Source: Salinimicrobium gaetbulicola
GTDB taxonomy: Bacteria > Bacteroidota > Bacteroidia > Flavobacteriales > Flavobacteriaceae
NCBI RefSeq assembly: GCF_042676025.1
Contig: NZ_JBHTJP010000035.1
Span: 62,001-126,000 of the forward strand
Reading direction: 5' to 3'
Length of the DNA stretch: 64,000 nt
Shown: positions 14,648-21,020 of the stretch, in pieces
Numbering within the stretch: the stretch's first letter is position 1
How the letters are laid out: each line of letters begins with the position of its first letter
Program-made: the position numbers and the translations under genes
Notes under the pieces: generated by a model
Database searches by the model: none
Told to the model about the DNA's origin: nothing
What the model saw: only the letters and a program-made list of their open reading frames with translations

Positions 14648-16960
14648 TTATTCCAGTACAAAACTACGTTTTAAAATCACGGCGTCATTGAGCACGAACG
14701 GTCTTGGGATCATGTCTTCCCCGCGTGATTTCACGTGCAGCTCTGGGTTATCAAACAGGTCGTAAGCGGCCTCGAACATGGTGATCTCAGGATGCGTTCC
14801 TTTCTCCACGCTCATTTCCATTCTCAAGGTGTCGCGGTTCACCGGGTAATATTCCAGCAGTCGGTCACTCCAGCGAAGGCTGAACACGTTCAAGTTGCTT
14901 TCACCGGGTTGAAGATCTGGCGCCGGTTTATCATTTACGGTCATGTTCTCAAAACCAATGGTCTTATCGGCGTACAGCTCTATGCGGTTGATATCACGGT
15001 TGGAAGCGATCTTTACCGAATAGCTGTCCAGGTCAGGATCCAGGGAAGCTTTCCTTTCAATTCCGACGAAAGGCTTCGAAATTTCCACTTTCGGAGCAAC
15101 CGCGGTATGTTTAAAGGAAGTGCCGTATTTGCTGCTGAATTCGGTTTTTACGCCTGCTTCGGAAGCATTTTCAAAATAGGGCGAGTTCCAGGTATCCAGT
15201 TGGGTGTCATAGGAATTCCAGGTCGCCACGCCCGACTCCTCATCCAGGAGATATACCAAACTGTTGGGCTTGGGTCTTTCCGCAGAAAAATCGGCTTTGA
15301 AATGAGCGATCACAAAGAGCGTCAAAAAGCTTAAAAAACTCAGGAACCCCAGCAACTGAAGTTTTGAATAATGGGAAAATACCGGCCAAACCAATACCCA
15401 TAGCAGAACCGTGAGTATTCCGGCCAGAAACAGCATTTTCAAGCCCAGGGCAACCGGGAAGCTGACCACGAAAGGCATCAGGATAAAAATGGCAGGCAGG
15501 CTTAACAGGCTTTGAGCGAACAGGTTGAATTTTGGCTTTTTCAGCAGGAGATACCACTGCAGCAGTCCTACCAGCACGAGAATCACGAAATAAGACGCGC
15601 CTTTGAGAAAGAAGGCTGCCAGCGCGCTTATAAAGAGCCAGAAGAACAGCGGGGCCCCGAAAAAGGCTGCCTTATTCTCCTCTTTCCGGAAGTAATTATA
15701 GGTGTAGAAACAGATGCTTAGCCCCAGGAAGATCACCGCGGCGATGTAATAGTAGCCGTTGTAGGTGAACCCGTGTTCCATCTCGGTATACTGGGGGTAC
15801 AGGAAAAGCGCGAATTTCCACAGCCCGTAAGCGAGTCCGCCACTTAACAACAAAGAGACCAATAGAGGAACAAAACCTTTAAGCACTCCCCTTATTGAAA
15901 GCAGGTCCTTGCCGGCGGCATAGAATAGCAATGCCAGGAAACCGATCGTCGCCAGGAGGAGCAACGGAAAGATCCATGAATAGGGATAATGCAGCATTTG
16001 AAAGGCCGGCACATTGAAGAACACCAGGTCTTCTTCAGAATTCATTTCCTTGAACGGGGTACCGGCGAAATAATTTAAAATAGGCATCAGGTAACTGCCC
16101 TGGTGGGCTAGCGTATTGACATCCAGATTTTCGGGCAGGTCACGGGCGGTATGATAATCAAAGTGGTCGTCTATAAAGGCGAAATTGAAGCCGCTGATTT
16201 CTCCCTGTTCCCTCAGCACCGTGAGATCGGTGTCATTCGGCAGCATTTTATAGACACTGTAGGCCAGCGAATTGGTGACGGGAAATTCCGGATCGGCCTC
16301 AAAAAATTGTTCCAGCAGGGCCTTATTTCCCCCGTTGGTCTCCAGCAGCATGAAGGAATTTCCGCCGCTGCCTCGTGCTTCAAAGTTCAGCGCGAGAGCC
16401 ACGTCCTTTGCCCAGGGATGTTCTTCCACGAAAATATCGGCCCCGTTGAGGCCAAGCTCTTCGGCATCTGTAAATACCAGCATGATGTCATTCACCGGTT
16501 TCACGCCTGTGGCCAAATAGGCGCGGATGCCTTCCAGGATGGTGGCGACGCCGCTGGCCGCGTCACTGGCCCCATAAGAAGAATGCATGGCGCTGTCGTA
16601 ATGCGTGAGCAGTAAAAGAGCTTTACCGTCACCCGAACCTTCTATGCGGGAAAGGATATTGCGGGGGCGGGTGACCGTCCCGTGCTTGTTCACAGACCAG
16701 CCTTCCTGGGTCTGCACCAGCAGGCCCATGTCCTGTAATTCGTTGATTATATAATTGCGAACCTCGATGTGCTCATCACTCCCCACATAATGCGGATGTT
16801 GAGACAGGGCTTCCACATGCCGAAAAGCTCTGGCGGTGGAAAATTCGGTCGCGGGGATTTCCCGGTTGAGATCAACATGAGGTTTGGTTCCGTAGAAGCT
16901 CCAAAACACGGCCGCGACCAGGATTAGAAAAGAAACGGGAAGCTGTAATTTTTCTGACAT
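14648..16960 (-). CDS. Membrane-anchored M28 family aminopeptidase
   Basis: A 770-residue protein with an N-terminal membrane anchor (9-22) and an M28 zinc peptidase domain: THYDSA at 119-124 (His 120), ASDAASG with Asp 133, DAEELG with Glu 167/168, and Glu 194. A final metal His is likely in DDHFDYH near 275. About eight membrane helices follow (about 345-560), and then a C-terminal beta-rich extracytoplasmic domain. This arrangement resembles the eukaryotic ER metallopeptidase 1 layout. It removes N-terminal amino acids outside the cytoplasm; the substrate is not known. Confidence 0.85.
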   Translation of the reverse strand: MSEKLQLPVSFLILVAAVFWSFYGTKPHVDLNREIPATEFSTARAFRHVEALSQHPHYVGSDEHIEVRNYIINELQDMGLLVQTQEGWSVNKHGTVTRPRNILSRIEGSGDGKALLLLTHYDSAMHSSYGASDAASGVATILEGIRAYLATGVKPVNDIMLVFTDAEELGLNGADIFVEEHPWAKDVALALNFEARGSGGNSFMLLETNGGNKALLEQFFEADPEFPVTNSLAYSVYKMLPNDTDLTVLREQGEISGFNFAFIDDHFDYHTARDLPENLDVNTLAHQGSYLMPILNYFAGTPFKEMNSEEDLVFFNVPAFQMLHYPYSWIFPLLLLATIGFLALLFYAAGKDLLSIRGVLKGFVPLLVSLLLSGGLAYGLWKFALFLYPQYTEMEHGFTYNGYYYIAAVIFLGLSICFYTYNYFRKEENKAAFFGAPLFFWLFISALAAFFLKGASYFVILVLVGLLQWYLLLKKPKFNLFAQSLLSLPAIFILMPFVVSFPVALGLKMLFLAGILTVLLWVLVWPVFSHYSKLQLLGFLSFLSFLTLFVIAHFKADFSAERPKPNSLVYLLDEESGVATWNSYDTQLDTWNSPYFENASEAGVKTEFSSKYGTSFKHTAVAPKVEISKPFVGIERKASLDPDLDSYSVKIASNRDINRIELYADKTIGFENMTVNDKPAPDLQPGESNLNVFSLRWSDRLLEYYPVNRDTLRMEMSVEKGTHPEITMFEAAYDLFDNPELHVKSRGEDMIPRPFVLNDAVILKRSFVLE

Positions 16961-17091
16961 AACTCAAATATATTTAAAAGAAGTACAACTAATGAAGGGC
17001 TTAAGGATCATTTCTTAAATTATTATTAAGAAATGTATGGAAAAGGCAATTTTTGACTATTTTATAGTTTCACAATTAAACACTTAGGGTT

Positions 17092-17559
17092 ATGGGTATA
17101 AAAAGTTTTCAAGGGAGAAGAGCCGAACCTGAAAAGGTACAAAGCGCTCCAATTAGTGTCTCAGATTACATGGCGACAGATCTCATCACCTTCAGGGAAG
17201 ACCAGACGATCTTCGAGGTGATGGAACTATTAATGAAGCACCGCATTTCCGGGGGCTGCGTGGTAAATGATAAGAATGAATTACTGGGAGTGATCTCTGA
17301 AGGAGATTGTATCAAACATATTTCAGACAGCAGGTATTACAACATGCCTATGGAAGATTACACGGTGAAGAACCGGATGACCTGTAATGTGGAAAGTATA
17401 GACCCCGACATGAACGTACTGGATGCAGCTAAAAAATTCATTGAACACAAATTCAGGCGGTTCCCGATCTGTAAGGACGGGAAACTGATAGGCTTAATAA
17501 GCCAGCGTGACGTGTTGCGCGCAGCTATCAACCTGAAAGGCCAGAACTGGCATATCTAA
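17092..17559 (+). CDS. Two-CBS-domain protein
   Basis: A 155-residue soluble protein consisting of a short basic N-terminus and two CBS domains. The first is at about 28-83 (VSDYMATDLITFREDQTIFE ... LLGVISEGDCIKH). The second is at about 92-150 (VKNRMTCNVESIDPDMNVLD ... LIGLISQRDVLRA). CBS pairs bind adenosine nucleotides and act as energy or redox sensors. No effector domain is attached. The stop overlaps the converging Zn-ribbon gene by 4 bases. Confidence 0.9.
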   Translation: MGIKSFQGRRAEPEKVQSAPISVSDYMATDLITFREDQTIFEVMELLMKHRISGGCVVNDKNELLGVISEGDCIKHISDSRYYNMPMEDYTVKNRMTCNVESIDPDMNVLDAAKKFIEHKFRRFPICKDGKLIGLISQRDVLRAAINLKGQNWHI

Positions 17560-17903
17560 ATGCGTTTTACTAGGGCGTAGAAATCTCCTTCCAGCGGAAG
17601 ATATCCCTGGTCGTAGACAAAGTAATAGGTATTCCCGGTCTTAGTGGTATAGATGCTCGTGAAATATTCAAAATTAAAACCTTTGGCCAGCAATTTCGTT
17701 TTGCTGGCCTTTGTTTTATCGTTCGGGTTGAGTTCCTCGAGGATCCGGTAATTCTTGCGCAGCAGGTTGTTCACATTACGTACGAGATTCTTCCTGTCCT
17801 TGTTGAGATTGTTGTTATAGGCATTGCGGCAGTAGTCGCTGCAGAACTTCTTGTCTGTTCTGCCCACGATCTTTTCCCCGCATTCCGGGCATGCTTTTTC
17901 CAT
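17556..17903 (-). CDS. Zinc-ribbon/treble-clef small protein, Flavobacteriia type
   Basis: A 115-residue protein with an N-terminal zinc site, Cys 5, 8, 21 and 25 (CPECGEKIVG, then KKFCSDYCRNAYNN), as in DUF2116-type treble clefs. The rest is basic and helical and ends with strands FVYDQGYLPLEGDFYALVKR. Function unknown; nucleic-acid binding would suit the zinc site and basic charge. It lies 15 bases after the 157-aa helical protein gene on the same strand and is probably co-transcribed with it. Confidence 0.65.
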   Translation of the reverse strand: MEKACPECGEKIVGRTDKKFCSDYCRNAYNNNLNKDRKNLVRNVNNLLRKNYRILEELNPNDKTKASKTKLLAKGFNFEYFTSIYTTKTGNTYYFVYDQGYLPLEGDFYALVKRI

Positions 17904-17918
17904 ACTTAAAGATATAAA

Positions 17919-18392
17919 TTATTCAAGATCCTCCAGTTCCATTTCAAAATCGTGCTGCAGGTCTTCGTGCAGCTTTTGAATGTTCTTTCTTACCAGTGCC
18001 AGTTGGCGGTCAAATAAATTCTGCAGGGTCCTGTTCTTGTGTATTGAGGGACTGAAATCATGCATCTTGTGTAAAAAGTAAATAAGCAGTTCGGTTTCGG
18101 TTTCCTTTTTCCCGGAGTAGCGGCTGTACTTTTTCACATTCCTGAGGATCTTGCGCATGCTCTTCTTCATGAAATAATAGCTGCTGCGGTTGATCTCCTC
18201 AAATTGTCCGTCCATTTCCTGTTTTACGCCCTCTATGTATTCCTCTTCATTATCTGCGGAAAAAAGCAGGTAAGTAAGCAGCTCTTTATTTTCCTTTTTA
18301 AAACGGGAGAGCCTGAGAACGATCTCCAGGAGTTCCTGTGGAGACCGGTGTTTCAGTTCATCTTTAAGTTCCTTGACCGATGCGGGTTTCAT
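17919..18392 (-). CDS. Hypothetical helical protein, 157 aa
   Basis: A highly charged, all-helical cytosolic protein (MKPASVKELKDELKHRSPQE at the start, many K/E/R and L). A SPQELLEIVLRLSRFKKENKE segment and a basic middle (KKSMRKILRNVKKYSRYSGK) are conspicuous. I do not recognise a named family, though it has the look of a conserved Flavobacteriia hypothetical. The ATG at 18392 is preferred to a TTG one codon upstream. It sits directly upstream of the zinc-ribbon gene with 15 bases between them. Confidence 0.6.
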   Translation of the reverse strand: MKPASVKELKDELKHRSPQELLEIVLRLSRFKKENKELLTYLLFSADNEEEYIEGVKQEMDGQFEEINRSSYYFMKKSMRKILRNVKKYSRYSGKKETETELLIYFLHKMHDFSPSIHKNRTLQNLFDRQLALVRKNIQKLHEDLQHDFEMELEDLE

Positions 18393-18455
18393 CAATATTC
18401 ATTGTTTCCTGCAAGATAAAGTTTTGCTGCCTGAAGTATAAGTGCTTCCGCATAT

Positions 18456-19430
18456 TTATTCATGAAGTGCTTTTTCAAAGAACGCTGCGATCTCCTGTTT
18501 CACCTCCTCCGGATGTTCGTGCCCGAGCTGTTCATAGGTCCTTATTTCAGCGTTCACCCCTTCCCGCTTATAGATAGCTTTGGTCTTCTGCCACCGCGCA
18601 GGCAACATTTCCTTGCCCAGTACATTTTCAATGGCAGCACGCTCGGGCTCATCATAGGCATCACTATAGGGCAGGGCGTCATTGTCATCCAGGGCGCCCA
18701 TAAAATAGAATTGCGGGGTGTTCATAAAAGCTTCAGATTCAAAGGCCTTCCCGAAAAATTTGACGAAATCAGCAGTCCCTACAGGATAATTAAGTTCCAC
18801 TTCATTCTCTTCGGAAAATGGCAGCATCAAAATACCGTTCACCCCACCCGCAACAACCGCTTTCACCTTTTCAGGATGAATTAAGGTAAATCTATTAGCG
18901 AAACTTCCCGAAGCGGAAAATCCGGTCATCAAAAATTGAGGTGCCACAGAAATGCCTTTTTGCTGAAGTCTCTCCTTCGCGTCTTCCACCATGGCCAGCA
19001 ATTGCATGTCCACGCGTTCCAGTTCATTTCCCTTCTGAAGCATCACGTCCCGGTCAAGACTGTGGGTATACATCTGACTGGTAGATTTTTCCCTGGGGAA
19101 AACCGGAACCAGTAACGGAAATCCGAGCTGGCGGGCAGTGTAGTTTCCAAGGTAATATTCATTGGTGGCATTGCTTTTTGCCCGGTCTATATGTTCCTGA
19201 AAATCATCGGTCACCATACCCGAATTATTGGGTTCCACCACCAGGTATTTCTCCGGATTTTCAGAAAGATCATCGGGAATAAAAAGATAGTATGGATAAT
19301 TAAAGCCCTTCGAAGTATTTTTCTCGATGAGGGTCACTTCCCCTTCAATATCCTTTTTACAGGAAAGCAAAAGCGCCGTTAAAAAAAAGAGAAATAAAAA
19401 GCGTAACCGGAAAATTAGAAAAGAAGACAT
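18456..19430 (-). CDS. Lipoprotein alpha/beta hydrolase
   Basis: A 324-residue lipoprotein (lipobox LLSC, Cys 24) with an alpha/beta-hydrolase core. The nucleophile elbow is GFSASG (about 167-172, Ser in the middle). An acidic turn GALDDNDALP follows near 245, and the likely catalytic His is in LGHEHP near 303. The layout is like PHB depolymerase or esterase D lipoproteins, but the substrate is unknown. It is transcribed away from the ssb operator region at 19431-19690. Confidence 0.75.
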   Translation of the reverse strand: MSSFLIFRLRFLFLFFLTALLLSCKKDIEGEVTLIEKNTSKGFNYPYYLFIPDDLSENPEKYLVVEPNNSGMVTDDFQEHIDRAKSNATNEYYLGNYTARQLGFPLLVPVFPREKSTSQMYTHSLDRDVMLQKGNELERVDMQLLAMVEDAKERLQQKGISVAPQFLMTGFSASGSFANRFTLIHPEKVKAVVAGGVNGILMLPFSEENEVELNYPVGTADFVKFFGKAFESEAFMNTPQFYFMGALDDNDALPYSDAYDEPERAAIENVLGKEMLPARWQKTKAIYKREGVNAEIRTYEQLGHEHPEEVKQEIAAFFEKALHE

Positions 19431-19560
19431 ATTTGAACTTTTTGAATAAATCGGGTTTTACACTGTCTAAGGATGATATAATTAAGGGGTCATCCGCGCC
19501 ACACCTGCCTTCACAAGTTAAATGTATGATTTTTAGGTTAAAGGAAAAAGGCCTCATATC

Positions 19561-19592
19561 CGTTTACAAACGCTTACAAACGAATGTAAACG
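19561..19592. promoter_or_regulatory. Triple 10-bp-spaced operator-like repeats upstream of ssb
   Basis: Three copies at exactly 10-bp spacing: TTACAAACG (19564-19572), TTACAAACG (19574-19582) and ATGTAAACG (19584-19592). Arms GTTTACA (19562-19568) and TGTAAAC (19585-19591) also form an inverted repeat, and CGTTTACAAACG is itself nearly palindromic. The block lies 43-74 bases before the TACGTTTG box at 19635-19642, an activator-like position. The binding protein is unknown. Confidence 0.5.
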
Positions 19593-19634
19593 AAAACAAA
19601 TCTTTCCCAACCGAATATCGATGAAAACCCGCTG

Positions 19635-19642
19635 TACGTTTG
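19635..19642 (+). promoter_or_regulatory. Candidate ssb promoter -7 box (TACGTTTG)
   Basis: A perfect match to the Bacteroidota -7 consensus TAnnTTTG, 49 bases before the ssb ATG. No TTG -33 element is found 17-23 bases upstream, which would fit a promoter needing an activator at the repeats further up. Short motifs like this also occur by chance. Confidence 0.4.
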
Positions 19643-19690
19643 TCCTGTTGAAATGAACGAATGATTTTCAGCTAACTAAATTTTTAAGTC

Positions 19691-20023
19691 ATGAATACAC
19701 TAAGAAACAAAGTACAGTTGATCGGCCACGTAGGAAACGCACCAGAGATCTTAACTCTTGAATCAGGAAAGAAACTAGCTAAATTTTCCATCGCTACTAA
19801 TGAATCATACAAGAACGCGAAAGGGGAAAAGATCACAGATACCCAATGGCACAATGTAGTTGCCTGGGGCAAGACCGCAGAACTTATTGAGAACTATGTT
19901 CCAAAAGGTAAAGAAGTTGGTGTGGAAGGCAAACTTACCAGCCGCAGCTATGAGGACAAGGAGGGTGTAAAAAGATACATTACAGAAGTGGTTTGTAACG
20001 AGCTCTTATTGCTGGGTAAGTAA
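19691..20023 (+). CDS. ssb: Single-stranded DNA-binding protein, short form without acidic tail
   Basis: A 110-residue OB-fold SSB: NKVQLIGHVGNAPEILTLES, FSIATNESYKN, DTQWHNVVAWGKTAELIENY and KEVGVEGKLTSRSYEDKEGV are typical. Housekeeping bacterial SSBs carry a further 40-70 residues ending in an acidic DDDIPF-like tip that recruits repair and replication proteins. Here the protein stops at LLLLGK, right after the fold. This suggests a second, specialised SSB, for example for DNA uptake or recombination, and not the replication SSB. Transcribed alone and followed by a strong terminator. Confidence 0.85.
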   Translation: MNTLRNKVQLIGHVGNAPEILTLESGKKLAKFSIATNESYKNAKGEKITDTQWHNVVAWGKTAELIENYVPKGKEVGVEGKLTSRSYEDKEGVKRYITEVVCNELLLLGK

Positions 20024-20035
20024 ACTTCGGAAAAA

Positions 20036-20070
20036 TAAAAATCCCGCCACAACGGCGGGATTTTTATTTT
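20036..20070. terminator. Bidirectional terminator between ssb and the HDAC-like gene
   Basis: Stem AAAAATCCCGCC / GGCGGGATTTTT with loop ACAAC (20049-20053). A U tract runs on both strands, so it can end both converging transcripts (ssb stop at 20023, HDAC-like stop at 20096). Confidence 0.85.
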
Positions 20071-20095
20071 AGTTCCTCACAGAAGGTTCTTTTTG

Positions 20096-20998
20096 CTAAA
20101 AAAAGATCTCCTTCGCGAGCCTGAAGGTATTGGCGTGCGCATCCACGATATTCCTGATCTGGGGAGAATAGCCTCCTCCCATACTCACCTCAACAGGGAT
20201 CTTAAGGTCATGACAGGTTTGAAGTACGAAGCGGTCTCGTTCCTTGCATCCGGCCTGGGTGCAGTCAAGCTTGCCCAGCTTATCGGTGGCCAGGATATCC
20301 ACTCCGCTTAGGTAAAAAATGAAATCGGGCTTCACCCGGTCGATTAGTTTTGGAAGAGTGTTTTTCAGGATTCTAAGGTATTCCTCATCTCCCGTACCGT
20401 TTTCAAGTTCGATATCAAGATCAGATCTTTCCTTTTTGAAAGGATAATTGTTCTTGCCGTGCATGGAAAAAGTGAAGACTGAAGGATCTCCTGCGAAGAT
20501 CTCGGCTGTACCATTTCCCTGATGTACATCGAGGTCTACGATGAGGATCTGCTCTGCCAGTTCATTCTTCTGAAGCCATCTGGCTGCTACAGCCTGATCA
20601 TTGAACATGCAAAAACCTTCCCCCATATTGGAATAGGCATGGTGTGTGCCGCCTGCAACGTTCATGGCGACTCCATATTTCAAAGCATATTCAGCTGCTT
20701 TTATGGTGCCCTGGGAAATAATGAATTCGCGCTCTATGAGACGTTTAGACAAGGGTAAACCTATTTTCCTGGCCTCCCGCGGACTCAAAGTTTGATCTTT
20801 GAGAGCCTCTACATAGTGCTTATCATGCACGGCAAATATATTGGCTTCATCGGGAAATTTGGGTTCAAAGAAGTTTTCCTGAGTACAGATGCCTTCGTGT
20901 AGTAATTGCTGTGGTATCAGCTCATATTTTTCCATCGGAAAACGATGCCCCTTGGGCAAGGGCAATACAAATATGGGATGGTACGCGATTTTGAGCAT
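20096..20998 (-). CDS. Histone-deacetylase-family (AcuC-like) deacetylase
   Basis: A 300-residue zinc hydrolase of the HDAC/AcuC/polyamine-deacetylase superfamily. GGTHHAY gives the paired His 119/120. DLDVHQGNGT at 155-164 carries metal ligands Asp 157 and His 159, and a C-terminal GGGYSP turn is present. In bacteria such enzymes remove acetyl from lysine of proteins (for example acetyl-CoA synthetase), from acetoin-linked substrates or from polyamines. Neighbours give no clue, so the substrate stays open. Length is usual for the family. Confidence 0.85.
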   Translation of the reverse strand: MLKIAYHPIFVLPLPKGHRFPMEKYELIPQQLLHEGICTQENFFEPKFPDEANIFAVHDKHYVEALKDQTLSPREARKIGLPLSKRLIEREFIISQGTIKAAEYALKYGVAMNVAGGTHHAYSNMGEGFCMFNDQAVAARWLQKNELAEQILIVDLDVHQGNGTAEIFAGDPSVFTFSMHGKNNYPFKKERSDLDIELENGTGDEEYLRILKNTLPKLIDRVKPDFIFYLSGVDILATDKLGKLDCTQAGCKERDRFVLQTCHDLKIPVEVSMGGGYSPQIRNIVDAHANTFRLAKEIFF

Positions 20999-21020
20999 GT
21001 TTATGCCAAAGATAAAAAAC

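Noticed and set aside
14735..15334. 199-residue plus-strand frame antisense to the M28 gene, and a similar one at 16151-16615
   Set aside because: The opposite strand has clear catalytic motifs and codon structure; these are shadow frames.
19561..19592. CRISPR-like array
   Set aside because: Only three units of 9-10 bases with no spacers; the size fits an operator, not CRISPR.
19433..19624. 63-residue frame upstream of ssb
   Set aside because: It uses a TTG start, has no protein-like pattern and covers the operator-like repeats.
20096..20998. Histone deacetylation system
   Set aside because: The fold is HDAC-like but bacterial members act on other acetylated compounds, and no histone-like gene or acetyltransferase partner lies alongside.
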